The notes: generated by a model not told the origin, from the sequence alone. Shown: positions 22,222-32,438, counted from the stretch's first letter. The stretch is DNA of 64,000 nt from Serripes groenlandicus (GCA_031761405.1 JASEVX010000012.1:19184974-19248973), one strand, 5' to 3'. Numbers and translations are program-made.

Positions 22222-22655
22222 TAAACCTCTCCCTCATACAGATGCATTTTGACGCATCTACAGCAAACGACTTTTGAAAACATTGTGTCAATTTCTCCTT
22301 TCACCACAATATTTTCAACATTGTTCATTTATTAAACATTCATTTATAGAGCTTTTACAGTTTCGTCAAGAAGTTTTCAAAGTCGTCTGCTGCAGCAGTG
22401 TTGTTGTATACATGTTGGGTTCATGGCAGGCTTCCAACATAGGATGGTTAGAAGACTTGAAAACATAAACAAATTTCTCCTTTTACCAACTCTGTTCATT
22501 TATTAAACATTCATTTATAGAGCTTTTACATATATAATATCCGTCAAGAATTTTTCGAAGTCGTCTGCTGCAGCAGTTTTGTTACAGGTATGTTGGGTTA
22601 ATGGCAGGCTTCCAACAACATAGGATGGTTAGAAGACTTGAAAACATAAACACAT
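22222..22655 (+). repeat. MITE-derived tandem duplication
   Basis: Starts as a CCTCTCCCTCATAC MITE. The segment attaaacattcatttatagagc to ggttagaagacttgaaaaca is then present twice (ends near 22470 and 22652). Confidence 0.65.
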
Positions 22656-22868
22656 ATTTTGGCTACTGTAGATTCGCATTTAGGGATGCAGATTGATCTA
22701 TTGCCTATGTTAAAACTTATTTGTCCGGAAATACCTTACATCCGAATTTCCGTAAACACTAGATCTATATGTTTCAAACTTCTTTTTGTGATTCCATGGA
22801 TATTATCAAGAAAGAACAGCAACAAATGCAATTGTAAATGGACAAAATAATTAATTTTAGTTACTTAC

Positions 22869-23000
22869 AAAAGACTGTTTATCTCCTACAAGGAATAATA
22901 TCGCTGCAAATCACTATTTTGCAATATCCTGGATTGTAAGTTGTAAACTTCCTTATTTGGGATATTCGTGAATCGTTAGAAATGGAAAGACGTGGAGAAT
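22869..23000 (-). other. Probable non-coding first exon of the SPFH gene
   Basis: The minus strand carries a strong donor, GTCTTTT|GTAAGT (donor at 22868-22863), about 1.6 kb upstream of the acceptor in front of coding exon 1. No ATG-led frame links to it, so it would be 5' UTR. The transcription start is not visible; the right limit is an estimate. Confidence 0.5.
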
Positions 23001-23083
23001 ACTATGACTAAATTTGGTCACAAACCGGAACGAAGCGCGAAAAGGCGCTATTTTAACCCTAATTTAACAAAGAACACAGTAAG
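22960..23083. promoter_or_regulatory. Probable bidirectional promoter
   Basis: Only about 200 nt separate the minus-strand donor at 22868 and the plus-strand start codon at 23084. The centre (aaccggaacgaagcgcgaaa) is GC-richer than its surroundings, holds no repeat, and has ccggaa (ETS-like). No TATA box. Confidence 0.5.
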
Positions 23084-23182
23084 ATGGCCGATCAAATTAA
23101 AAACATTAAAGTCACAGACGAGCTCATCGAATATGCACACATAATCTGGGATTACATGAAATTGAATCATTGTTGTCAAAAG
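23084..23182 (+). CDS. DUF218/YdcF-like protein, exon 1
   Basis: 33 codons from ATG (context gtaagATGGCC) to the donor AAG|GTAAGA. Residues begin MADQIKNIKVTDELIEYAHI and end with IWDYMKLNHCCQK. With exons 2 and 3 it gives a complete 229-residue protein (99+124+467 nt). DUF218/YdcF proteins share a Rossmann-like fold whose biochemical role in animals is not established; bacterial YdcF binds S-adenosylmethionine and others act in envelope metabolism. The order here, an amphipathic helix ending in W-x-Y/H, then D-V-I-L, then N-T-x-E-N, fits animal relatives annotated as SCO4629-like. No signal peptide or membrane span, so probably cytosolic. Confidence 0.8.
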
Positions 23183-23592
23183 GTAAGAATGAATTAATAG
23201 GCCAGAAGGCATGCCAGTTACCAATAACATTATACAGGTAAAGTGTTTACCTTCTTACCTTTTCGAGATCTATTTAGGCCAGTTGGCCTCTCTGATCCAT
23301 CTTAATAATTTGTTTTGTCTCCGCCTCCGGTCCAAAGAAGTCGGACACAAACTTGATGTTATTGTTCTTCCAATGTTTGTTAAGCAAGCATTTAAGACTA
23401 TTTACACTTTTTGCAGAAATTAATTATTAATTTAATAATTGTTGTGGCTCTTCTTTGCACATTTTCAATTAATATTGCCTCTTTTTTGTTAATAACCGTC
23501 CAGATGGTACTTCCATATTCTAAATGTGGTCTAACTATATACTTTTATAAATTGTTGTAAAATATTCTGTATCTAAATGTTCGAAACACCTT

Positions 23593-23822
23593 TTAACCCT
23601 TTCCCACATACGACAATTCTGCAGCAGACGACTTTGAACATATTTAGACAAAAAATGGAATATCTCAATAACTGAATGGATAACCTATGACTAAAAGTGA
23701 AAAACATTGTGTCAAAAGGAGAAATTGCACGTTTTGTGCAATTTCTTCTTTTGTCACTATGTTTTCAAATAGCCGTCTGCTGCAGAGGCGTCAGAAAGCG
23801 TCTATATGAGGGAAAGGGTTAA
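23593..23822 (-). mobile_element. TTAA MITE, complete
   Basis: TTAACCCTTTCCCACATACG...GAGGGAAAGGGTTAA, central gcacgttttgtgc palindrome. Confidence 0.8.
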
Positions 23823-23947
23823 TAAGGCCTAGCTTTTGGTGTCTTTCATATTTTCTGACATGTCTGGGTCGCCATATACGTTAATCTACCTTTTTCGTTA
23901 GAGTTAATATTTTTAAGTGGTCGACGCTATTTTGAAAACAAAAGTCA

Positions 23948-24185
23948 TTAACCCTTTCCCTCATATAGACGCTTTCTGACACCTCTGCAGTAGACGGCTT
24001 TTTGAAAACATAGTGACAGAGGAAGAAATTGCTCAAAACAAGAAATTTATCCTTTTGTCACAATGTTTTCCACTTTTAGTCGGGTTTAATATCCATTCAA
24101 TTATGGAGATTTTCTATTTTTTGACAAAATATGTTCAATGTCGTCTGCTGCTGCTGCAGAATTGTCATATGAGGGAATGGGTTAA
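23948..24185 (+). mobile_element. TTAA MITE, complete
   Basis: TTAACCCTTTCCCTCATATA...GAGGGAATGGGTTAA; a ctgctgctgctgcag expansion near the right end. Confidence 0.78.
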
Positions 24186-24341
24186 TGTTAAAGTTAATTT
24201 AAAATGGGAAAAAAAATTGCATAATTTGCAAACGTCTATATGAGGAAAAGGGGGGTTAAATACTGTTTAAAACAAATTATTGCTCTGAGTGAAAGTATAA
24301 AGTATGTCAAAACTTATTTAATCGACTAACATATAGATTAT

Positions 24342-24654
24342 TTGCTTGCTACTGAAGTAAATGAATACTGTATAACGGATGATAATATTACAGATAGAAA
24401 GAAAAACATATGCTGGAAAAGGCCGAAAAGTAAAACGACCTGGCAGTCAAGTTTCGGAAATCATATCAACACTAAAGTAAACTTGGCTTATATAAACTTA
24501 GGCCTTATTATTGCTTATAAGTTATAGCAAACGCTTACATACATCATGACACAGAAATGTTCCATTATTTGTACAAATCTCTAGTAAGACCACATTAAGA
24601 GTATGCAACAGTCATAATATGGTCACCCAAACCAGAGACATATAAACACATATA
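24342..24654 (+). pseudogene. LINE reverse transcriptase fragment (part 1)
   Basis: In shifting frames reads SSFGNHINTKVNLAYINLGL and MFHYLYKSL/VRPH-EYATVIWSPKPE, the region just after the reverse transcriptase core of L2/CR1-type LINEs. It continues at about 26505 after a 1.85-kb insertion. Frame breaks throughout; a dead copy. Confidence 0.65.
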
Positions 24655-26504
24655 ATATTATGTCTCTGCCCAAACTAAAAAAAAGACATTTATATTAGTA
24701 CACTGGAGCGCCGATAATTCGCGGACGGGTGCAACGCGATTGCCAGTAGAACGCGATGGTGACTTGGCTCCCATTGCAATCTTGAAAAAAGAGCCTATTT
24801 TCCTATTTAATTTGAAAATTAAACTCCCCAAAAAATACAACTTCGAAAAAAAAAAAAATCCAAAAAAAAAGACGAATAATTCTGTAAGACTTTGTTCTCG
24901 TTGCAAGACTGGAAAGTAAAATATATTTAGATAAATAATGCACAAACCTGATTTTATAAATCCAAAATCTAAAGAGAAAAAAAAGTAAATACACGGAGTC
25001 CAAATTCAAATAATATTACAATGTGTTGCTCCTAAATATTATTCTGGTCCTATAAAAATTAAAGCGCGAAAATCAACCAAAGGGTTGTGTCGGTGTCGCG
25101 TGTGTTGTTTAGGCTGACACAGACTCAACTTAAATTGACTGACTTCTTTAACAAGCGACCCGTCTAGTGTAGAAACAAACTAATGACAGTGTAAATGAAT
25201 GAACTTCTTTTCTCACAATGTTTACAAAAGTTAAATAGCTGAAGGGGGGAAAGGGGTGTTTGTTAGTGTATATAAATGTAAAATAATGTATGAACTCCTA
25301 TTCTAACAATGTTTTCAAAAATGTATATGATGCATGAATTAATTACGGGTCCGACATTATGTGTTTATCCTTTTCTCACAGTGTTTTCAAAAGCTTTCTG
25401 CTGCAACTGCGTCAAAAGAAATTGCATTCACGAAGTCCATTAAAAGTGTGTGTAATTTGTACATAGGTGAAGTTATGTTACGAGTTACAGGGGTTTTATA
25501 GTAATTTGTAAATGAAGTCACCCATTTATATAGCTTGGGAAAATCCATTCACTTTTTGTGAAAAGATAACATATCGATGGTTTCATGCAAAACGGTTGTA
25601 ACTTCATCTTGAATAAGATGTAGTTACAACCTTTTTGCATGAAGCCCTCGATATGTCTCCAGGGCATTCTTACAAGCGCGTGAAATTGCGGTAAACATTA
25701 CGTCATATTCCTACTTTCTTTTGTTCCCCGGATAGATTGAGCTGCCGCGACAAATGAAAATCACCCATTTAATTTTTTTTTATTTCATCCTTACCCATTT
25801 GCACACGCATTTTGACACATCTGCAGCAGATTTCTTTTGATACCGTTGTGACAAAAGGAGATATTACAACATGTACATTTTGTTTGAAATTGGATAAAAA
25901 GGAATAAAAAGGATTTTAAAGGTATGAATCTTTTTTCTTGTGTTTAACAACTTTGAAGTAGAAACAACATGTAAGGAAAGGATGCATCGCTGATAACTGA
26001 TTACGCTGCTAACAAGCAGCTTCTCTTTTTCTCATAATGTTTTCCAATGCTGTCTGCTACATCTGCATTTGAAGCTATGAATACGTGGTTTGAGAATTAA
26101 TTATTTTTCTTTTAAATAAGTTTGAAAAGAAGAGAAAAATGTAAGGAAAGGAGTATTGTCGATAAGGGCCAATTTACCTTTTCTAACAATTTTTTCAAAG
26201 GCTGTTTTTTTTTTATTTATCTGCAACAAAAGTCAGTAACGACAGGACAATTATAATTTTACTGAATAAAAGAATACAAACTAACCGAAATTTGTTTGAT
26301 TATGAATTTGAAAGCAGAAGACGACTTTCAAAATGTTCGTCATTGCATGCAGTTAGACGGTGTAGATTGACGAGTATCGGGTTTTGGCATGCTGAGGCAT
26401 ATTACTTGTGATTGCTTTAATTTCTAATGGTGATCGCGATGTCGGATTCCAACGCGATGCTAGGCCTTGGACCCCTAACATCGCGATATACTGGAGCTCC
26501 AGTG
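24655..26504. mobile_element. Composite insertion splitting the LINE fragment
   Basis: The LINE reading ...ETYKHI|ENV... is broken here. tata occurs at both junctions, a possible target duplication. The inner ends have inverted tacactggagc (24690) and gctccagtgta (26495). The interior is old repeat DNA, including MITE-like fragments at 25.35-25.45 and 25.8-26.2 kb. Junctions are approximate. Confidence 0.5.
25574..25651. mobile_element. Short copy of the GGGCTTGG MITE
   Basis: Inverted ends tcgatggtttcatgcaaaa and ttttgcatgaagccctcga with ggttgtaact/agttacaacc inside; almost a pure hairpin. Confidence 0.6.
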
Positions 26505-26885
26505 TATAGAGAATGTGTAGAGGAAAGCGACCAGAACATTGAAAAGTCTAAATAATCTAAATTACCAGGATAGGTTAATCAAGTTGGGTCTCCCAGCATT
26601 GGAATATAGAAGAGAAAGAAATGATGTCATACAGGTATAAAAAAATAATTAATGAATTGGACACCCTTTATATTATAACCCTACTCCAACAAAGGAGAAG
26701 TGAAACTACTGTGACCAGGGGCCATATAAGTATAAACTATACAAGCCATCAGTCAGTAAAACAATTCGGAAACAATTTTTATTAACAGGATAGTAGATGC
26801 ATGGAATAACTTACCAGAATCATTTTACGTTGAAGCACCAACAATGATAGCTTTCAAATCTAGGCTTAACAAAAGCGGATAATTC
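26505..26885 (+). pseudogene. LINE reverse transcriptase fragment (part 2)
   Basis: Reads YQDRLIKLGLPALEYRRERN then DVIQV, a few frame breaks, and later IVDAWNNLPESFYVEAPTMI. This is the typical C-terminal end of L2/CR1 LINE ORF2. Contains stops. Confidence 0.75.
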
Positions 26886-27117
26886 ATTAAACTGCAGCAA
26901 GTTTACAGCTAACTGCTATAGACCTTACTTAAAATAAAGCTTATACATGATTCAAAACTATTTGCTTAAATTTATTAAGATATCTGATTAAAACTGGTCT
27001 AAAAACAATCATATTATATACAATCTTATAAATTGAAAAATATATTTTAAAAAAGTAGGAAAACGCTATAAATAGTATGTTGAACTGTAAGTTCAAAGTT
27101 AGTTAAAAAGGGAAATA

Positions 27118-27347
27118 TTAATCCTTTCCCTCATACGGCAGTTCTGCAGCAGACGACTTTGAACTTATTTTGTCAAAAAATAGAAAATCTCCATAATTGA
27201 ATGGATAACCTATGACAAAAAGTGGAAAACATTGTGGCAAAAGGAGAAATTGCACGTTTTGTGCAATTTCTTCTTTTGTCACTATGTTTTCAAAAAGCTG
27301 TCTGCTGCAGAGGCGTCAGAAAGCGTCTATATGAGGGAAAGGGTTAA
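27118..27347 (-). mobile_element. TTAA MITE, complete
   Basis: TTAATCCTTTCCCTCATACG...GAGGGAAAGGGTTAA, very similar to 23593-23822. Confidence 0.8.
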
Positions 27348-27859
27348 GTTAAGGGACATTATAGGACAAAAAGGCAATACCGGAAATAAAGTGTCGATAG
27401 TGTGAACCCAGGAAAGAAGAAACCCAAAATCAATAATGAAATGATAATGACGATACACAGAGAAGAAAAGACAAGCCAGTGAAAAGTTCTAGGATAAATA
27501 TTATAAATAAGAACAGAGAAACCGGAAATAGACTAAAACCATAAATATTGAAAACAAGAATAAAAGGGCAAACAGTAGCTATAAGCTTATAGTTAAACGT
27601 TAACCATAACGTATCTAGTCTCTACAACTATATTAACTATATCAACTACCGATTTATGTAATTCATCGACAATGAAAAGGATAATCTGATATTACGATAG
27701 ATGGTGAAAGCATTCTTGGGGGAGATATAGTTCAACATTAGCAACTTCTCCTTTTCACACAATGTTTTTGTCTGTCGTCTCCTAGAAATGCGCAAAGTTT
27801 GTCTGTATCAGGAAATGTTTAAAATCATTTGACTGGTGCATTGAGTGAAGCACAATGGT
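27348..27859. other. Intron 1 of the DUF218 gene, no element recognised
   Basis: Purine-rich AT sequence without a credible exon. Confidence 0.3.
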
Positions 27860-28085
27860 TTAACCGTTTCCCACATACAGACGCTTTCTGAGGCTTCTGT
27901 AGCAGACGACTTTTGAAAACTTTGTGACAAAAGAAGAAATTGCTCAAAACAAGCAATTTCTCCTTTTGGTACAATGTTTTCAACTCTATTCAAATATGTT
28001 TTCATTTAGGTAGATTTTCCAAATTTTTGTGAAGACGATTTGAAAGACTTCTGCTGCAGATTTGTTGTATTAGGGAAAGGGTTAA
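27860..28085 (+). mobile_element. TTAA MITE, complete
   Basis: TTAACCGTTTCCCACATACA...TTAGGGAAAGGGTTAA, central gctcaaaacaagcaattt. Confidence 0.75.
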
Positions 28086-28213
28086 GATGACTTTATGAAC
28101 ATTATGACAAAAAGTCTTTAAAAAGTTTTTAATATTTATATTTTCATTTACACAGTTTTTTTTAATTTTTACATCTAGAGATGTTATCAAAGTTGTATGT
28201 GGGAAAGGGTTAA
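28086..28213 (+). mobile_element. Degenerate TTAA MITE next to exon 2
   Basis: Ends gttgtatGTGGGAAAGGGTTAA at 28213, 33 nt before DUF218 exon 2. It shares the right junction style of the preceding copy. Confidence 0.55.
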
Positions 28214-28246
28214 AGGTAACTTTTTGATCACTTTTATTTATTTCAG

Positions 28247-28370
28247 AGTGACGTGATACTTTGTCTGTGTAGTTATGACGTCAGAGTAGCAGATAAGGCT
28301 GCAAAACTTTGGCATGACGGGCTGGGAAATCTGCTGGTATTTTCGGGAAAGTCTGGAAAATTAACTGAAG
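28247..28370 (+). CDS. DUF218/YdcF-like protein, exon 2
   Basis: 124 nt, entered in phase 0 after tttatttatttcAG and left in phase 1 at GAAG|GTATGA. Encodes SDVILCLCSYDVRVADKAAK, then LWHDGLGNLLVFSGKSGKLTE. The D-V-I-L strand, the R-V-A-x-x-A-A helix and the L-V-F-S-G-K-S-G-K strand-turn match the first beta-alpha-beta of DUF218. A Polinton-like inverted repeat begins 17 nt past the exon end. Confidence 0.82.
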
Positions 28371-28387
28371 GTATGACAACTATTTGA

Positions 28388-28583
28388 ACGAAGGTTGTAG
28401 CAACGAGGCCACAACGTGGCATAGCGCGTCATAACATGTCAGTAAACGCAACAGAACGTATCAACCGGCGGGATGTACTATGTTCACGTTATACTACGTT
28501 GTTCTACGTTTGCTTATGTTGTAGGCACGTTTCCTAACGTAGCTAAACGTGACGGCCGAACGTGACACTATGACTGGGGCATA
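28388..28583 (+). repeat. Left terminal inverted repeat of the Polinton-like element
   Basis: acgaaggttgtagcaacgag at the outer end; inner end gactggggcat. Many acgt steps. Pairs with 31694-31909 at high identity with small gaps. Confidence 0.85.
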
Positions 28584-28649
28584 ACGTATTGACGTATTAA
28601 TAGCGTCAATATAATTTTACCACCAATTAAATAACACTAACATCCTCCT

Positions 28650-28657
28650 AGTATATA
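28650..28657 (+). promoter_or_regulatory. TATA box in the Polinton-like element
   Basis: tatataag about 45 nt upstream of the ATG at 28700; a plausible viral-type promoter for the polymerase frame. Confidence 0.5.
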
Positions 28658-28699
28658 AGGGTAAGCTTTGAACGTAAAACTTCATTCTACACTTCAGAC

Positions 28700-29011
28700 A
28701 TGGATTTGATATCATCAAAAATCGAGACAATGGTGAACTTATACACTAATGCTGACAAGCATTTCGCGGCAACATGGGATATTCACCACTCGGATATGGC
28801 AGCTGAATATGTCCAAGAACAAGATGAGGTGGAAGAATGTTATCGTCTCCAAAAAATATACGACTGGGAAGAATCAACCCAATATGATTCTAACACTAGA
28901 GAAATAGGATTGATCGCCAATTATATCAACACATTTTTAAAATTTAAACAAGAGGCGAGCGGTGCTCCAGACTGGATTAAAAATGCAACAGATACAAACA
29001 ATTACATTTAA
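28700..29011 (+). pseudogene. Polinton-like DNA polymerase B, piece 1
   Basis: 103-codon frame. From about residue 50 it matches protein-primed B-family polymerases of Polintons: GLIANYINTFLKFKQEASG is the palm segment ahead of the K-x3-N-S-x-x-G motif. The first 45 residues, MDLISSKIETMVNLYT..., do not fit the same region and may have been joined by deletion. Ends at TAA where family members continue. Confidence 0.65.
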
Positions 29012-29227
29012 CATTGTCTTGAGAAAGGGGGAGTTTCGCTGGACCAGGAAAACATTTCAAAGAACCCGGGTTTAAGAGCTTTGGCCAAATTATACCTCAA
29101 TAGTTTTTGGGGTAAGTTTGGCCAGAGACTAAATATGCGTCAGACAGAGTTTTTTCACGAAAGTCAAGCCAAACTGTTCTTTAAATTGTTTTCTGATCCA
29201 ATGAAACAAACCACCGATTTCCATTAA
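29012..29227 (+). pseudogene. Polinton-like DNA polymerase B, piece 2
   Basis: Continues in another frame with LRALAKLYLNSFWGKFGQR (the conserved KxxxNSxxGxxGQ-type motif B), then a truncated KLFFKLFSDP ending at TAA. It is a direct continuation of piece 1, so a frameshift or stop separates them. Overlaps the start of a 154-bp duplication. Confidence 0.7.
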
Positions 29228-29462
29228 TTAAATAATGATATGATACAAATGGAGTGGACGTACAAAAAGGACTGCTAAGCCGAAGATAACAAAACCAACA
29301 TCTATTTGGAGAGTCAAATACGCCAACATGTTCTTTCAATTGTTTTCTGCTCCAACGAAACAACCCAACAATTTCCATATTTTAAATAATGATATGGTAC
29401 AAATAGAGTGGACCTATAAAAAGGAATGCCAGCCCGAAGATAATAAAACAAACATTTATTTA
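29177..29462 (+). repeat. 154-bp tandem duplication in the polymerase pseudogene
   Basis: ttcttt(a/c)aattgttttctg starts at 29177 and 29331. Both units run through aataatgatatg and gaagataa(c/t)aaaac. The copies have since diverged, so the event is old. Confidence 0.75.
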
Positions 29463-29771
29463 GCTACTTTTACCACATGTTGGGCTAGACTCAAACTCTA
29501 CAGTGTCCTTGAACAAGTTGACAAACGGGTCCTGTACTATGACACAGATAATGTCATTTACGTGAGTAGACCCGGACAGTATGACCCACCATTGGGTGAC
29601 TATCTGTGTAAACTCACAGATGGACTTGGAACAGGACACATCGTAGAGTTTGTGTCTGGGGGTCCCAAGAATTATTCGTATAAGACCAATACAAACAAAG
29701 AAACGTGTAAAGTGAAAGGGTTCACCTTCAATTATACCAACAGTCAAATGGTCAATAGCTATTGTGACTGA
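29328..29771 (+). pseudogene. Polinton-like DNA polymerase B, piece 3
   Basis: 147-codon frame beginning in the second duplicated unit. Contains VLYYDTDNVIYV, the motif C active-site region (family Y-x-D-T-D-S, here with N in place of S). Both catalytic aspartates of this motif are kept. The following PPLGDYLCKLTDGLG and FVSGGPKNYSY agree with the family's C-terminal part. Stops early at TGA (29769-29771). Confidence 0.75.
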
Positions 29772-30540
29772 TCCAAAAGTTCAGTCAACCATAACGATAA
29801 CAAATCCAAATAAAATATGTAGAGACAAGAGAAAGAGAAAACTTTATAATAGAGAAGAAAAGAAAAGGTATCACATTGTGTACACAAAAAGTACTTAGAA
29901 GAATAGAAAACTTTGATACTGAGCCTTATGGTTACTGAAAGAAATTATGGGTTTGTCTTTGGTGTAAATAATATGTAAATAAAATGTTTTTTATATGAAC
30001 TTGTTTTGTACCGAATAACCATTGTATTACCTTTTGTTATATCATGTTTGTAAATATCATTTTTGACATTGTTGTAAATAAAAGATCATACAAATACATA
30101 GTTGTTTTCACGTTTATTTCGCCCATATTTTAAGGGTCACTTACTGCGTACACTAATTCCAATTCACCATGGAACTGTCTCGAGTTTATGTAAACTTACT
30201 ATTTAATGTCCTTGAGTGATACGAGAGGACTAGGACAGCTGTTACGCACTATCACATCAGCTCAAACCAAAGCCATATGCGAAGTATCAAAACGTATTGT
30301 GCAATCCTTTGAGACATGACGTCCGTATCTTTAACAGAAAGCGTATGGTACTAAGAATGTTAGCTGCAGAGCGTATCAGTGTGACTAGAAAAAATAAAGC
30401 CCTTCTAAGAAATCATACTTTTACCTGCACTACTACGATCAGCGTATTTATTATTGACCATCATGGATGAAATAAGACAAGTTCAACCAAATCCGGAATA
30501 ATGAAATAAGTTTATAAGAGTACATGAAGAAATATAAGTA
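29772..30540. other. Polinton interior with two polyadenylation-like sites
   Basis: aataaa at about 29810, 29987 and 30079 suits the 3' end of the polymerase transcript. 30105-30300 on the minus strand resembles 51205-51415 and probably belonged to a minus-strand gene (aataaacgtgaaaac). Confidence 0.5.
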
Positions 30541-30543
30541 ACA

Positions 30544-30693
30544 ATGAATCAATGTCCAGAGTGTCAACATCATTTATCTAGGAGAGACGGCATGCTGCGT
30601 CATAGAAGAAATATCAATGAACAAATCAATGAAACGTTTACTGGATTGTTCCAACACGACATCACACAAGGATGGAGGACAAGAAACCCCTGA
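30544..30693 (+). pseudogene. Small C2H2 finger ORF of the Polinton-like element
   Basis: 49 codons: MNQCPECQHHLSRRDGMLRH then RRNINEQINETFTG to TGA. C-x2-C-x(n)-H-x(n)-H spacing with S-R-R-D-x-x-x-R-H gives a single zinc finger, a common small gene type in these elements. ttataag lies about 30 nt upstream. Short but apparently intact. Confidence 0.5.
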
Positions 30694-30712
30694 ACAGTTT
30701 TAGACGACTGAC

Positions 30713-31039
30713 TTGACTAAGGGCACGCTGTCTTGGAACGAACGAGGAGAACTCATTTATAAAGGGACAACAATTCAAGGATCCCATATCGTGGATTTAT
30801 TGAAGGACACACCATATCATCATAAGAACTACAGGCCTCTTGGAACTAATACATTTTACAAAGGTCTAGAGGAGATATATCTACCGATTTCGATTATTGT
30901 CAAGCGTGACGTCACGTTACGACCCCGGGACTTCCCATTGTACAGAAAAAAAGACAACAAAGAAAAAAGTGGATCCACTTATAATGAATTAGAAGGAGTA
31001 CTTGGCGTCAATCTATTTCAATCCGAAACATCCTGCTAG
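30713..31039 (+). pseudogene. Unassigned Polinton-type ORF
   Basis: Contains LSWNERGELIYKGTTIQGSH and later FYKGLEEIYLPISII. I recall this W-N-E-R/K-G-E-x-x-Y-K-G pattern from small ORFs in Polinton-like elements, function unknown. The ATG at 30713 is internal to a longer frame, and the C-terminal part (from about RDVTLRPRDFP) appears replaced. The frame ends inside the integrase start. Confidence 0.45.
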
Positions 31040-31320
31040 TTTTACGGAACTAGACAAACTTAACAATGTAGTGAAATAGAAAAATTCAAAATTGGTCGAT
31101 ACAAAATTCGGAAATGGCTCCAAGACCAGGATGCTTATTCTCTCACTCGGGGAGCCAGGAGACATTTTCGAAGATTACGGGTTATTGTCAATGGCGTAGA
31201 CAGTATGTGGGATATGTATTTAATGGATATGTGGTCCCTCGCTAAAGACAATTATGGCTACAAGTACATACTTGTGGTCATTGACGTATTTTCCAAAGAC
31301 CATATGATCCGATGCTAGAC
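31010..31320 (+). pseudogene. Polinton-like rve integrase, N-terminal part
   Basis: In broken frames: FNPKHPASFTELDKLNNVVK ending at TAG, then from about 31078 KFKIGRYKIRKWLQDQDAYS, RRHFRRLRVIVNGVDSMWDM and YKYILVVIDVFSK, ending at TAG 31315-31317. Two acidic positions of the DDE core region (MDM and VIDVFSK) are present; the glutamate part is missing. Retrovirus-like integrase is diagnostic for Polintons. Confidence 0.75.
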
Positions 31321-31693
31321 AGATTTATCTGAAAGTTATTGCTTTAATGCATTATCTGACTTTAAACTGTGATAACAAGGGAACGGCTTGTCGCAGGTTA
31401 AATTTTGTTTTCATATTTATAATCGGTGCGTACATTTCTGTCTAATGGTGTACATATTATATTGTTTTTAAACAAAGATAATCAAATCAATATTATAGGG
31501 TTAACTTGAATGTGGAAAAAAAAATGAAATAAAAATAAAACAATGAGTGAAAATGAAAAGTCAGACTTCTAGTTTTATCCATCCGAAAGTTAAGTGCTAA
31601 GAATTACTTGAAAATAACCCAAACATGACTAAAATCGCTCAACCGATAATTGAAATATCTTCGTTTTGAGTACCAGACTGGTTTAACTCAGTT

Positions 31694-31909
31694 AATGCCC
31701 CAGTCATACTGTCATGTTTTGGCCGCCACGTTTAGCTACGTGAGGAAAAGTGGCTACAACGTAATCAATTTAGAATAAGTGGCGAGAACGTGGTACAGAG
31801 TAGAATAACGTGAACATAACACGTCCCGGCGGTTGATATGTTCTGTAGCGTTTACTGACACGTTATGCCGTGCTATGCCATGTTGTGGCCTCGTTGCTAC
31901 CACCTTCGT
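31694..31909 (-). repeat. Right terminal inverted repeat of the Polinton-like element
   Basis: Begins atgccccagtcata, ends gctaccaccttcgt; reverse complement of 28388-28583 with about 20 extra bases. Sequence of the same composition (acgt-rich) goes on to about 32200, suggesting the true right end may be further out. Confidence 0.85.
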
Positions 31910-32249
31910 CGTGCCGCGTTATACCACACTATGTCACGATATAAACGCTGTAACAAGTTGTATTACGTTATGAGCTACGACATGCTAGTTTTTACGTTGT
32001 ACGACATTGTGCTATGTTTCTACTATGTTGTGGTTCGCTATATATATTTAATATTTGATACGCTCTGTCGCGTCAATGGATTTTGTCACATTTAAATTTT
32101 GTCACAATAGGAAAACAACGAGCCGACAGCGTAGTTAGCACGTGCCACAGCGTGGCACCGTGCTGAAATTTCCAAATCGGGGTGTCAGAAACGGTGCCTA
32201 ACGGAGTAGTATAAGGGTCTCTCTACCCTCAGCTAGAGCGCATGCGATA

Positions 32250-32438
32250 TTTCAGTTATATCACAACGACAGTTTACTTATTCATGTTTCAAGGCTTTCT
32301 TGAACCAGTATTTTACACAACATACTCTTAGTTAACCGTCTACCTTCCCACATAGACTAATCAGTATATAACAGAGCAGAGATTTAAACTCATGACCGGA
32401 TTGCACTCGGCGTTACCAATTGAGCTATCACGGCTCAG
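32250..32438 (-). mobile_element. tRNA-derived SINE, antisense
   Basis: Body gatatttcagttatatcaca to aaccgtctaccttcccacat, then an antisense tRNA head: gatttaaactcatgacc (B box remnant) and ccaattgagctatcacggc (A box remnant). Confidence 0.6.

Larger units (their letters stand above)
28388..31909 (+). mobile_element. Deleted Polinton/Maverick-like element
   Basis: Bounded by inverted repeats of about 200 bp (28388-28583 and 31694-31909). Inside on the plus strand are a B-family DNA polymerase fragment, a small C2H2 finger ORF, an unassigned ORF and the front of an rve integrase. Complete Polintons are 15-20 kb and also encode capsid proteins, an ATPase and a protease, none of which is seen, so about 80 percent is missing. 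All reading frames are broken. It lies in intron 2 of the DUF218 gene. No clear 6-bp target duplication is visible. Confidence 0.75.

Noticed and set aside
22869..23040. CpG island at the shared promoter
   Set aside because: Only locally GC-richer; too short and too few CpG to call an island.
28421..28600. Tandem acgt-rich promoter array
   Set aside because: The stretch is the left inverted repeat of the Polinton-like element, matched at 31.7-31.9 kb.
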